NCBI RefSeq assembly: GCF_024295805.1 | Contig: NZ_JANCLX010000020.1 | Coordinates: 28,075-92,074 of the forward strand | Source of the DNA: Streptomyces cucumeris | Lineage (GTDB): Bacteria > Actinomycetota > Actinomycetes > Streptomycetales > Streptomycetaceae | Reading direction: 5' to 3' | DNA length: 64,000 nt | In this document: piece after piece, positions 32,809 through 41,020 of the stretch | Position numbering within the stretch: the stretch's first letter is position 1 | Layout of the letters: each line of letters begins with the position of its first letter | Program-made: the position numbers and the translations under genes | The notes under the pieces: model-generated | Databases searched by the model: none | Told to the model about the DNA's origin: nothing | Seen by the model: only the letters and a program-made list of their open reading frames with translations

Positions 32809-32949
32809 TCATGGCCGCAGGTCAGGCGCGTGCTGCAACAGATGGGCCACCGCGGTCTCGACCATGTGGTGCGCGGTGAAGGGGCCCACTGATATGCGCC
32901 CATATTTCCCCTTGAGTGCCGCCAAACTGCCCACTCGGACGAGCGCATT
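32809..32949 (-). pseudogene. Possible LysR-type regulator remnant
   Basis: A 46-codon open stretch on the minus strand ends at a TGA and is closed upstream by TAG, with no start or ribosome site. It reads VGSLAALKGKYGRISVGPFT, then AHHMVETAVAHLLQHAPDLR, which has the G-x-I-x-VG pattern and LLxxxPDL ending of the first strand and helix of a LysR effector-binding domain. No HTH part was found nearby. It may be decay of a former cluster regulator, or chance. Confidence 0.3.
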
Positions 32950-33050
32950 CTAGTCACATCTTCGACAGAATCGGAAGGGTGTTCTTCCGGTAGCGGTATG
33001 TCGGCGGCCAAAGCGGAGAGAAGTCTCCGGGTATGGGGAGTGTGAAAAGG

Positions 33051-33076
33051 GACCGGCACACAAAAGTGTGCCGGTC
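33051..33076 (-). terminator. Intrinsic terminator of the dhaKLM operon
   Basis: GACCGGCACAC, loop AAAA, GTGTGCCGGTC: a perfect 11-bp stem 55 nt after the dhaM stop. On the minus strand it is followed by CCTTTT, and on the plus strand by TTT, so it can work in both directions. It is one of the few hairpins here with a U-tract. Confidence 0.9.
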
Positions 33077-33130
33077 TTTGCCGAGCCTCGGCCCTTTGCT
33101 GACGCACGGGTCAATAAGGATCCCGTGGTC

Positions 33131-33547
33131 TCAGACCTTGCGGTAGTCGTACGCCTCCGAGGCGGCCTGTACGACCGCGTCCACATCCGCCCCCGTGGAG
33201 GCGGTGACCACCGCCGCGACCGCGCCCTCGACCAGCGGCGCGTCCACCAGCCGGGCACCGTCGGGCAGTTCGTCGCCCTCGGCCAGCAGCGATTTCACGG
33301 TCAGCACCGCGCTGCCCAGATCGACCAGGACCGCGACGCCCGCGCCCTGGTCCACCGCATGGGCCGCCTCGGTGATCAGTTCCGGGCTGGTGCCCAGTCC
33401 GCCGTCCGGGTTGCCCCCGGCGGCGCGTATCGGGGCGTCGGAGCCGCCCGCGAGCCCGGCCGCCATCTCCGCTATCGACGCGGCGACCGCCGCGCTGTGC
33501 GAGACCAGCACGATGCCGACCCGCTTCTCCTGGGTCTCCCCGCTCAT
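33131..33547 (-). CDS. dhaM: Dihydroxyacetone kinase phosphoryl donor subunit DhaM
   Basis: 138 residues, a single EIIA-Man-like domain: VGIVLVSHSAAVAASIAEM carries the phosphorylated His17, followed by GTSPELITEAAHAV and VLVDLGSAVLTVK. It lacks the HPr and EI-like extensions of E. coli DhaM, so it must receive phosphate from general EI/HPr encoded elsewhere. It passes the phosphate to ADP bound on DhaL. Its start overlaps the dhaL stop (ATGA). Confidence 0.9.
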   Translation of the reverse strand: MSGETQEKRVGIVLVSHSAAVAASIAEMAAGLAGGSDAPIRAAGGNPDGGLGTSPELITEAAHAVDQGAGVAVLVDLGSAVLTVKSLLAEGDELPDGARLVDAPLVEGAVAAVVTASTGADVDAVVQAASEAYDYRKV

Positions 33548-34176
33548 CGGACGGCCTCCGTGAGAGCCGCGACGATCAGCGCCGACGAGGCGGCGCCCGG
33601 GTCCTGGTGGCCGATGCTGCGCTCACCGAGATAGCTGGCCCGGCCCTTGCGGGCGAGCATCGGGGTGGTGGCCAGCGCGCCCTGCTCGGCGGCCTCGGCC
33701 GCCGCGGTGAACGAACCGCCACCGGCCAGCTCGTCCACCGCGGGGAGCAGCGCGTCCAGCATCGTCTTGTCGCCGGGCGCGGCACCGCCCAGCTGCGCCA
33801 CCGCGTCCACCCCGGCCCGCAGGGCGTCCGTGAGCTGCTGGGGGGTGATCTCCTCGGCATCACCGAGGGCCTTGCCCGCGCGGCGCAGCAGGGTGCCGTA
33901 CAGCGGGCCGGAGGCACCGCCGACCTTGGAGATCAGCTGGCGCCCTGCCAGGACGAGGGCGGCCCCGGGGGAACCGGGCCGCTCCTTGTCCAGCGCCTCG
34001 GCCACGGCGGCGAAGCCGCGCTGCATATTGGTGCCGTGGTCGGCGTCGCCGATCGCGGAGTCCAGCTCGGTGAGCCGGGCCGCGTCACGGGTCACGGACG
34101 CGGCCGCGGCGGTGAGCCAGCGGTGGAAGAAAGGGGTGTCGAGCACGTGTTCGACGGCGGGTTCACTGCTGGACAC
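33544..34176 (-). CDS. dhaL: Dihydroxyacetone kinase nucleotide-binding subunit DhaL
   Basis: 210 residues. The ADP/Mg-binding loop DSAIGDADHGTNMQRGFAAV with its conserved aspartates, KVGGASGPLYGTLLRRAG, and GDKTMLDALLPAVDEL are diagnostic of DhaL. The GTG start follows GGAGG. It is the middle gene of a leftward operon, 60 nt after dhaK and overlapping dhaM by 4 nt. In PTS-type kinases the bound ADP stays on DhaL and cycles with ATP. Confidence 0.93.
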   Translation of the reverse strand: MSSSEPAVEHVLDTPFFHRWLTAAAASVTRDAARLTELDSAIGDADHGTNMQRGFAAVAEALDKERPGSPGAALVLAGRQLISKVGGASGPLYGTLLRRAGKALGDAEEITPQQLTDALRAGVDAVAQLGGAAPGDKTMLDALLPAVDELAGGGSFTAAAEAAEQGALATTPMLARKGRASYLGERSIGHQDPGAASSALIVAALTEAVR

Positions 34177-34236
34177 AGACGCCTCCTCGGTCGATAGCGA
34201 ACGGCGACAGCGTACGTACGGGGGTCGGCCGGTCCG

Positions 34237-35229
34237 TCAGCAGCCCCACCGCAGCCCGGCGGTCCGTACGGGCGCGTCCCACAGTCGCAGCAGTTCCTCG
34301 TCGACCTGGCAGAGCGTGACCGAGGCCCCCGCCATGTCGAGTGAGGTGACGTAGTTGCCGACGAGCGTACGTGCCACCGCCACCCGGCGCTCGCCGAGCA
34401 CCCGGTGCACCTCGGCGGCGAAGCCGTACAGCTCGAGCTGCGGAGTTGCGCCCATGCCGTTGACCAGGACCAGGACCGGGTTCTCCGGGGGCAGGTCCTC
34501 CAGCACCACATGCACCGCGTAATCGGCGATCTCGCGGGAGGTCATCATGGCCCTGCGCTCACGGCCCGGCTCGCCGTGGATGCCCACGCCCAACTCCAGC
34601 TCCCCGGCGGGGAGGTCGAAGGTGGGGCCGCCCTTGGCGGGGGTGGAACAGGCGGTCAGCGCCACCCCGAAGCTGCGGGAGAGCTCGTTCACCCGGCGGG
34701 CGATGGCCTCCACCCGCTCCAGCGGCATGCCCTCCTCGGCGGCGGCGCCCGCGATCTTCTCCACGAACAGGGTGGCGCCGGTGCCGCGGCGGCCGGCCGT
34801 GTAGAGGCTGTCGGTCACCGCCACGTCATCGTTGACCAGCACCTTGGCCACCTGGACGCCCTCGTCCTCGGCCAGTTCGGCGGCCATGTCGAAGTTGAGG
34901 ACGTCACCGGTGTAGTTCTTCACGATGAACAGCACGCCCTTGCCGCTGTCCACGGCGGCCGCGGCGCGCACCATCTGGTCGGGCACGGGTGAGGTGAAGA
35001 CCTCCCCGGGACAGGCGGCGTCGAGCATGCCGCGCCCCACGAAACCGCCGTGCAGCGGTTCGTGTCCGGAACCGCCGCCGGACACCAGGGCCACCTTGCC
35101 GGCAACCGGGGCGTCCTTCCGGACGATCACGCGATTCTCGACGTCCACCGTCAGCTCGGGATGGGAGGCGGCCATTCCGCGCAAGGCGTCGGAGACCACG
35201 GATTCGGCGACGTTGATGAGCATCTTCAT
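34237..35229 (-). CDS. dhaK: Dihydroxyacetone kinase substrate-binding subunit DhaK
   Basis: 330 residues. VSGGGSGHEPLHGGFVGRGM binds the phosphate side, and GVGIHGEPGRER carries His218, which binds dihydroxyacetone covalently as a hemiaminal. NYTGDVLNFDMA and the C-terminal NGMGATPQLELYGF region are typical. First gene of the dhaKLM operon, which makes dihydroxyacetone phosphate from dihydroxyacetone. Its promoter lies in the 142-nt divergent region shared with the gene at 35372. No DhaR/DhaS activator is adjacent. Confidence 0.94.
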   Translation of the reverse strand: MKMLINVAESVVSDALRGMAASHPELTVDVENRVIVRKDAPVAGKVALVSGGGSGHEPLHGGFVGRGMLDAACPGEVFTSPVPDQMVRAAAAVDSGKGVLFIVKNYTGDVLNFDMAAELAEDEGVQVAKVLVNDDVAVTDSLYTAGRRGTGATLFVEKIAGAAAEEGMPLERVEAIARRVNELSRSFGVALTACSTPAKGGPTFDLPAGELELGVGIHGEPGRERRAMMTSREIADYAVHVVLEDLPPENPVLVLVNGMGATPQLELYGFAAEVHRVLGERRVAVARTLVGNYVTSLDMAGASVTLCQVDEELLRLWDAPVRTAGLRWGC

Positions 35230-35324
35230 GGGTGTGTCCGTCCTCCGCCGGGTGGGGGCTGTTCACCGCTCAAACAGCCTACGGATCCGGCGCTGACATG
35301 GCACCCCTTGGACATGGAGCCGAA

Positions 35325-35339
35325 CGGCCTAATAGGCCG
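35325..35339. promoter_or_regulatory. Palindrome in the dhaK / membrane-protein divergent promoter
   Basis: CGGCCT-AAT-AGGCCG is a perfect 6-bp inverted repeat followed by AAAAA. It lies 33 nt before the ATG at 35372 and 96 nt before dhaK. Operator or short hairpin; no regulator can be named. Confidence 0.35.
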
Positions 35340-35371
35340 AAAAAGGTACATAGGCATCATATGGTGCGCGC

Positions 35372-37723
35372 ATGGAGAATACTGCCGCATCGGCGACCGC
35401 TGTCGCGCGCCCACGCCCGCATCCGCCTGAGCTGCCGCGGCACCGGCGCCGGGTGCCCTGGCTGGGGCTGGTGGCCGCCGGCTACGCCGTGGTCCAGCTC
35501 GCCGTGGTCGTCCCGCACACCGGACATGCGCTGGGCTGGGACGAGTCCGTCTACGTCTCCCAGGTGGACCCGCGCAATCCGCCCGCGTTCTTCAGCGCCC
35601 CGCGCTCGCGCGGCATCAGCCTGCTGGTCGCCCCCGTCGTGGCCGCGACCTCCTCCATTCCGGCGCTCCGGCTGCTCCTGACGGTGCTTTCCGCGCTCGC
35701 CCTCTACGCCTCCTTCCGGGTCTGGACCCGGCTGCTGCCCCGGACCACGGTCGCCCTGGCCGCGCTGCTCTTCTCCGGCCTGTGGATCACGGTGATCAGC
35801 GGGCCCGCGGTGATGCCGAACCTGTGGGTCGCACTGGGTGCCGTGGCCGCCGTCGGGTGGTTCCTGCGGATCCCGGCCGACCGCAACGCCCGCTGGTGGC
35901 TGGCCGCCGTCCTGGCGGGTGTCACCCTCGTCCGCACCCCCGACGGCGGCTGGCTCGGGCTGCCCCTGCTCATCGGCGCCGTCGCCGTCCGCGCCTGGCG
36001 GCCCGCGCTGCCCGCCGTGGTCGGCGGACTGCTGCTCGGCGCGACCCAGTGGATCGGCGAGGCATACGACCGGTTCGGCGGTATCAGTCAGCGGCTGGAC
36101 GTCTCCAGCGATGTCGAGGGCGGGATGGGGCTGCACTTCGCCGTCAGCGCCGCGCTCCGCAGCCTCAACGGGCCGCAGCTCTGCCGCCCCTGCGAAGTGC
36201 CGCTGCGCCACCCGGAGCTGACCGTCTGGTGGCTCGCGCTGCCGCTGCTCACCGCAGCGGCGGTGGTCGCGGCCCTGCGCGACCGCCAGCAGCGGCGCAG
36301 CCGGATGCGGGTCGGTCTGGGGCGGCCCGACCCGCGCCGGATCCCGGGTCTGCCGACCACCGTGCTGCCCGTCGTCTGCGCAGCCGCGCTCTCCGTGCCC
36401 TATCTGCTGCTCATCGACTACTCCGCGCCGCGCTTCCTGATGCCCTCCTACGCGCTGCTCGCGCTGCCCATCGCCGGGCTGGTGTTCCGCGCGGTGCGCG
36501 CGGCGAAGTCACCCCGGCACATGGCCGTCGCGCTCGGGGTCGTCGTCGCCCTCCAGCTCATCAGCCAGTACGCGGTCCTCAGCCATGCCGCGGGCCAGTC
36601 CGACACCGTCACCGGGCGGTACCGCACGGCGGCCGACGCACTCGCCCGGCTGGGGCTGCGGCCGCCCTGTCTGGTGATCGGCGACCGCGCGCTGCCTGTC
36701 GCGTACCACGCGGGCTGCTCCTCCGCGCAGACCAGCGGCAACAACACGTCCGCCACCCCCGCGGCGCTGCTGCGCCGGTCCGCCCATGAACCCACCGCCG
36801 TACTCACCAAGCGCAAGGGCGGACATCCGCCGTCCTACGCCCGCGACTGGGTCGCCTATCCGCTGGCGGGCACGGAGTGGAACGCCCATCTGCCGGTCGA
36901 GCAGGCGCGGGAGCTGGAGGCGCGGAGATCCGGGCAGGAGACGTCCGGCAAACCGGGGACCATGGGCGCCATGACGGCCGAACCCACCGTGGGCTGGTCC
37001 CGGTTCGCGTCGGAGGAGCCCGGACTCGCGGACGCCGTGCGGGACCGCTTCGGCCAGTACCGCCACCATGTGCTCGCCACCGTGCGCAAGGACGGCTCGC
37101 CGCGGCTGACCCCGCTCGACGTCACCTTCGGCGCCGGGGAGCTGTGGCTCGCGCTGACCCCCGCGTCGTACAAGGAGCTGGACCCGCGCCGTGATCCGCG
37201 GTTCTCGCTCCAGGCCAACCCCGGCCCGGGGGATGCGATGACCGAGGGTGACGCACGCGTCAGCGGCCGGGTGGTCGAGGTGACCGACCCCGATGTGATC
37301 GACCGTTATGTCGAGGCGGTCCGGCCGTCGCGGCCGTTCCATCTGTTCCGCGCCGAGGTGTCCGAGGTGGTGCACACCTCCGTGGAGGAGTCCGGAGCGG
37401 TGCTGCGCACCTGGCGTCCGGGGCAGCCGGTGCGGATCGTACACCCGGACGGTGACACCGCCCCGCCGCCGGGGGAAGTGCTGCCTGGTGACACCGCCTC
37501 GCCGGGGAGCTCGCCGGGGAGGGAGACTCAGCCGGGCGGTGAGGCCCCGCCGAACGAGACCCCGTCGGATGAGAGCGCGCCGGACGGGACCGCGCCGGAG
37601 GGGAGTTCACCGGAGGGGACCCCGCCCGCCGAGGTTCCGCCGGGGAGCGGGTCCGGGGGCCGCACGCCGGTCGAACCCCCGCCCAGCGTCACCGTCGAAC
37701 CGTCCGTCACAGGCCGGGACTGA
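35372..37723 (+). CDS. Fusion: multi-spanning membrane protein + PNPOx-type flavin-binding domain
   Basis: 783 residues in one uninterrupted frame. Residues about 30-430 hold roughly ten membrane helices with an early acidic loop (LGWDESVYVSQVDPR) as in membrane glycosyltransferases of the GT-C/mannosyltransferase type, followed by a soluble region to about 520. Residues about 540-680 form a split-barrel pyridoxamine-phosphate-oxidase-like domain (HHVLATVRKDGSPRLTPLDV, SLQANPGP, ARVSGRVVEVTD). The tail is a Pro/Gly/Ser repeat. ATGs at 36962 and 36971 could start a separate PNPOx protein, so the join may be either a real fusion or two cistrons that lost a stop codon. Confidence 0.7.
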   Translation: MENTAASATAVARPRPHPPELPRHRRRVPWLGLVAAGYAVVQLAVVVPHTGHALGWDESVYVSQVDPRNPPAFFSAPRSRGISLLVAPVVAATSSIPALRLLLTVLSALALYASFRVWTRLLPRTTVALAALLFSGLWITVISGPAVMPNLWVALGAVAAVGWFLRIPADRNARWWLAAVLAGVTLVRTPDGGWLGLPLLIGAVAVRAWRPALPAVVGGLLLGATQWIGEAYDRFGGISQRLDVSSDVEGGMGLHFAVSAALRSLNGPQLCRPCEVPLRHPELTVWWLALPLLTAAAVVAALRDRQQRRSRMRVGLGRPDPRRIPGLPTTVLPVVCAAALSVPYLLLIDYSAPRFLMPSYALLALPIAGLVFRAVRAAKSPRHMAVALGVVVALQLISQYAVLSHAAGQSDTVTGRYRTAADALARLGLRPPCLVIGDRALPVAYHAGCSSAQTSGNNTSATPAALLRRSAHEPTAVLTKRKGGHPPSYARDWVAYPLAGTEWNAHLPVEQARELEARRSGQETSGKPGTMGAMTAEPTVGWSRFASEEPGLADAVRDRFGQYRHHVLATVRKDGSPRLTPLDVTFGAGELWLALTPASYKELDPRRDPRFSLQANPGPGDAMTEGDARVSGRVVEVTDPDVIDRYVEAVRPSRPFHLFRAEVSEVVHTSVEESGAVLRTWRPGQPVRIVHPDGDTAPPPGEVLPGDTASPGSSPGRETQPGGEAPPNETPSDESAPDGTAPEGSSPEGTPPAEVPPGSGSGGRTPVEPPPSVTVEPSVTGRD

Positions 37724-37804
37724 CCGCCGCCCGTCACCAAGGACTTCACGGACGAGGTGAGATAAATCCAGCGCCAGATGTGAACTGGACCAAGTTGTAA
37801 CGCG

Positions 37805-37833
37805 ACAAGGTGTTTCCTTCTCATCAACCTTGT
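37805..37833 (+). promoter_or_regulatory. Operator-like inverted repeat of the ugp-type operon
   Basis: ACAAGGT (37805-37811) and ACCTTGT (37827-37833) are perfect complements with a 15-nt spacer. TTGT at 37795-37798 adds a second partial match to ACAA. The cluster is 75-115 nt upstream of the permease start, consistent with a sugar-type repressor (LacI, ROK or DeoR) site. Confidence 0.45.
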
Positions 37834-37837
37834 TGGT

Positions 37838-37873
37838 ATCCCTGGGGATTGTCGCCTCCACCTCCCCAGGGAT
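37838..37873 (+). promoter_or_regulatory. Perfect 11-bp inverted repeat in the ugp-type leader
   Basis: ATCCCTGGGGA (37838-37848) and TCCCCAGGGAT (37863-37873) are exact complements with a 14-nt spacer, ending 18 nt before the GGAAGGA ribosome site. It could be an operator or an RNA hairpin in the leader. There is no T-tract. Confidence 0.55.
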
Positions 37874-37908
37874 GCCCTCGGGGCGCAGTTCGGAAGGATC
37901 AACTCCCC

Positions 37909-38823
37909 TTGTCTGCCACCGATGACGCCGGCCGACGCCTCCGCACCCGCCGCAGACGCCGCGAGCATCTGCTCTTCCTCGCGTTCGCCGCGCCCAACTT
38001 CTTCTTCCTGCTGCTCTTCGCGTACTGGCCGGTGCTCTACAACGGCTATCTCAGCCTGACCGACTGGGACATGATCTCCTCGGCCAAGGGCTTCGTGGGC
38101 TTCGCCAACTACAGCGATCTGCTCAGCGATCCCGACTTCCGGGCCACCTTGTGGACCACCGTCCTGTTCGTCGTCGGCATCGTCGCCGGAGGCATCGTCC
38201 TGGGCCTGGCCACCGCCCTGCTCCTCAATCAACGGCTGTGCGGCCGGGGCGTGGTGCGCACCCTCACCTTCGCGCCGTACGTCCTCTCCGGCGCCGCCGT
38301 CGGCACCCTCTGGCTGTTCGTCTTCGACCCCAACTACGGGCTGATACGCCCGCTGCTCGCCCCGCTCGGCCTCACCGCCCCGGCGCTGATGACCGATTCG
38401 GACTGGGCGCTGACCGGGCTGATACTGGTCTACCTCTGGAAGAACACCGGATTCGTCGCCGTCGTCTACCTCGCCGGACTCCAGGGACTGCCGCAGGACG
38501 TGTACGAGGCCGCCGCGCTGGACGGCGCCGGACCCCTCACCCGGCTGCGCCGGATCACCCTCCCGCTGCTCTCGCCCGTCACCTTCTTCCTCCTGGTGAC
38601 CTGCACCATCAGCACCTTCCAGGCGTTCGACGTGCTGGCCGTGATGACCGGTGGCGGACCGGGCACCTCCACCACCACCCTGAGCTGGTTCATCTACGAC
38701 CAGGGCTTCCGCGCCTTCGACGCGGGCCGCGCCGCCGCCGGGGCAATGATCATGTTCGCCGTCCTGCTGCTGATCACCGCAGGACAGGCCCGCTACCTCG
38801 AGCGAAAGGTGCACTACCAGTGA
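37909..38823 (+). CDS. ugpA: ABC transporter permease, UgpA-like
   Basis: 304 residues from a TTG 10 nt after GGAAGGA; no ATG or GTG is better placed. Six membrane helices of the MalF/UgpA type and the EAA loop EAAALDGAGPLTRLRRITLP. The following genes (UgpE-like permease, binding protein, glycerophosphodiesterase) point to uptake of glycerol-3-phosphate or glycerophosphodiesters. First gene of a tightly overlapping four-gene operon. An operator-like inverted repeat and an 11-bp hairpin lie upstream. Confidence 0.82.
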   Translation: MSATDDAGRRLRTRRRRREHLLFLAFAAPNFFFLLLFAYWPVLYNGYLSLTDWDMISSAKGFVGFANYSDLLSDPDFRATLWTTVLFVVGIVAGGIVLGLATALLLNQRLCGRGVVRTLTFAPYVLSGAAVGTLWLFVFDPNYGLIRPLLAPLGLTAPALMTDSDWALTGLILVYLWKNTGFVAVVYLAGLQGLPQDVYEAAALDGAGPLTRLRRITLPLLSPVTFFLLVTCTISTFQAFDVLAVMTGGGPGTSTTTLSWFIYDQGFRAFDAGRAAAGAMIMFAVLLLITAGQARYLERKVHYQ

Positions 38824-39677
38824 CCGCCCCCGACACCGCGGCGCGCTCCCGCCGCCCCCGCGGCCGGGCCGGGCGCCTGAGCCTGTACGCGGCGCTCGTC
38901 CTGGTCGCGGTGATCGCGGCGGGCCCGCTGTACTGGCTCGCCTCGTCCGCCCTGAAGACCAACCCCCAGATCTACGGCTATCCGCCGCACTGGGTCCCCG
39001 GTGAACTGCGCTGGAGCAACTTCACCGACGCCTGGAACGCCGCCCCCTTCGACCGCTTCTTCCTCAACTCCCTGGTGGTGGCCGTGGTCGGCACCGCGAT
39101 CGAGCTGTGCGGGGCGCTGCTGTGCGCCTACGCCTTCGTCTTCCTGCCCTTCCCCGGCAAGCGGGTCCTCTTCCTCTTCCTGCTGGGCGCGATGATGGTC
39201 CCCGGCCATGTCACCCTGCTGCCCAACTTCCTGACCGTCGCCCAACTGGGCTGGATCAACACCTGGGCCGGGCTCATCGCCCCGGGTCTGGGCTCCGTCT
39301 TCGGCACCTTCCTGCTGCGCCAGTACATGATGACGCTGCCCAAGGAGGTCATGGACGCCGCGCGGATCGACGGGGCGGGCCATCTGCGCACCCTCCTGCG
39401 GGTCGTCCTCCCGATGTCCCGGCCCATGGTGATCACCGTCGGCATCGTCATCATGGTGACCAAGTGGAACGACTTCATCTGGCCGCTCATCGTGACCAGC
39501 AGCGCCGATATGCGCACCCTGCCGGTCGGCCTGCTCTTCCTGCGGGACCAGGAGACCTACGCCAACTGGGGCGCCATCCTGGCCGGGACGGTGATGGTGA
39601 TCCTCCCGGTCCTGGTCGTCTTCTTCATCGCCCAGCGGTACATCATCGCCGGACTGACCCAGGGAGCCGGGAAGTGA
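38820..39677 (+). CDS. ugpE: ABC transporter permease, UgpE-like
   Basis: 285 residues from a GTG overlapping the previous stop (GTGA). MalG/UgpE-type permease with six helices, the family opening GPLYWLASSALKTNPQIYGY, and EAA loop MDAARIDGAGHLRTLLRVVL. The C-terminus FFIAQRYIIAGLTQGAGK is typical of this group. It forms the heterodimeric membrane channel with the UgpA-like subunit. Confidence 0.85.
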   Translation: MTAPDTAARSRRPRGRAGRLSLYAALVLVAVIAAGPLYWLASSALKTNPQIYGYPPHWVPGELRWSNFTDAWNAAPFDRFFLNSLVVAVVGTAIELCGALLCAYAFVFLPFPGKRVLFLFLLGAMMVPGHVTLLPNFLTVAQLGWINTWAGLIAPGLGSVFGTFLLRQYMMTLPKEVMDAARIDGAGHLRTLLRVVLPMSRPMVITVGIVIMVTKWNDFIWPLIVTSSADMRTLPVGLLFLRDQETYANWGAILAGTVMVILPVLVVFFIAQRYIIAGLTQGAGK

Positions 39678-41020
39678 GCGACCGTCCGCTGCGCCGCCGG
39701 CGCTTCCTCGCCCTCGCCGCCGGGGCGCCCACCGCCGCCGCGGTGCTCAGCGGCTGCGGCTCCACCACCGGAACGGTGAGCCAGCCCGGGGGCGCGGCAT
39801 CCGGCCGGTACGCCGGCCGCACCCGCGTCGTGCTGTGGTCGACCTTCGCGGACGTCCCCGGCCAGGCCCTGCAAGGGCTGGCCGACGCGTTCAACCGGGC
39901 CCAGCGCGACATCTACGTGGACGTCCAGTTCCAGGGCACCTACGACGAATGCGCCCAGAAAGCCGTCGTCGGACTGCTCGGGGGCCAGGCCCCCGATCTG
40001 TGCGTGCTCTCCGACGTCAAGTGGTACCGGTTCTACTTCGGCGATGCGCTGGAGCCCTGGGACGGCTATCTGGACCCCACGGAGCTGCGCCGCACCTACA
40101 ACGCCGGACTGCTGGCCGAGGGGCGGGTCAAGGGCCGCCACTGGTGGCTTCCGCTGGCCCGGTCCACCCCGCTCTTCTACTTCAACCGGACCCTCTTCCG
40201 CCGGGCCGGGGTGCCGGACCGGGCGCCCGGGACGTGGGAGGAGCTCCACGACTGGTCGAAGGAGATCACCCGGATCAGGAACCAGGGCAAGCGTGTCGCC
40301 CTGGAGGCGTACCAGAAGATCGACGGGGACTGGCAGTTCCAGTGCTCGGCCTGGCAGTGGGGCGGCTCCTACTCGCGCGGTCTGGACGTCACCCTCGACC
40401 AGGACGCCGCCGTGGCCGCGGGGGAGTGGCAGCGCGCCCTGGTCCACCGGGAGCGCGTCGCCTACATGTCCACCGATCCGGCCGGGGACATGGGCAACCA
40501 GCTGATCGCCACCCTGGTGACCTCCACCGGCGCGCTGAAGAAGATCTCCGAGATGGCGAAGGCGGGTGGCTGGGATCTCGGCACCGGATTCCTGCCCCGG
40601 CACAAGGAATTCGGCGTCACCACGGGCGGCGGCGGGCTCGGCATGTTCAAGCGGGTGCCCCACCACCGCAAACAGGCCGCCGCCGAGTTCGTACGGTTCC
40701 TGGCGCGGCCGGAGAACGCGGCCGAGTGGACCGTGCGCACCGGCTATCTGCCGGTGGTCCCGGCCGCCACCGAGGCGCCCGCCCTGGCCTCGCTGCTGAA
40801 GAAGGACCCCAACTTCTCCACGGCGGTGCGGCAACTGCCGCACACTCGCAAGGGCGACCAGGTGCGGATGATGGTCCCCAACGCCAATGTGCAGATCTAC
40901 ACCGGACTCCAGCGGATCTGGACCGCCGACACCCCGGCGCGCGAGGCGTTCGAAGGTGTCGCGCTGCGGCTGCGCAAGGGTGTGGACCGGCACCGTGAGT
41001 CGATCGAGGAGCATCTGTGA
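39674..41020 (+). CDS. ugpB: Extracellular solute-binding lipoprotein, UgpB-like
   Basis: 448 residues from a GTG overlapping the previous stop. The N-terminus combines a twin-arginine motif (RRRRFLALAA) with a lipobox (LSGC, Cys28), so it is probably a Tat-exported lipoprotein. Family-1 solute-binding features follow: VVLWSTFADVPGQALQGLAD, FNRAQRDIYVDVQFQGTYDE, LPLARSTPLFYFNRTLFRRA. Operon context with a glycerophosphodiesterase suggests glycerol-3-phosphate or glycerophosphodiesters as ligand. Confidence 0.85.
   Translation: MSDRPLRRRRFLALAAGAPTAAAVLSGCGSTTGTVSQPGGAASGRYAGRTRVVLWSTFADVPGQALQGLADAFNRAQRDIYVDVQFQGTYDECAQKAVVGLLGGQAPDLCVLSDVKWYRFYFGDALEPWDGYLDPTELRRTYNAGLLAEGRVKGRHWWLPLARSTPLFYFNRTLFRRAGVPDRAPGTWEELHDWSKEITRIRNQGKRVALEAYQKIDGDWQFQCSAWQWGGSYSRGLDVTLDQDAAVAAGEWQRALVHRERVAYMSTDPAGDMGNQLIATLVTSTGALKKISEMAKAGGWDLGTGFLPRHKEFGVTTGGGGLGMFKRVPHHRKQAAAEFVRFLARPENAAEWTVRTGYLPVVPAATEAPALASLLKKDPNFSTAVRQLPHTRKGDQVRMMVPNANVQIYTGLQRIWTADTPAREAFEGVALRLRKGVDRHRESIEEHL

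Larger units (their letters stand above)
32620..33130. other. 511-nt region upstream of the terpene operon
   Basis: No intact gene. Going rightward it holds the presumed terpene-operon promoter region (including an AT-richer stretch at 32650-32690), a 46-codon LysR-like remnant (32809-32949), and a strong hairpin at 33051-33076 that ends the dha operon. The base composition of 32880-33060 is visibly less GC-rich than the flanking genes. Confidence 0.6.

Noticed and set aside
37784..37797. AACTGGACCAAGTT considered as a DasR-type dre site
   Set aside because: The central bases do not match the dre consensus as I know it, and no N-acetylglucosamine genes are nearby.
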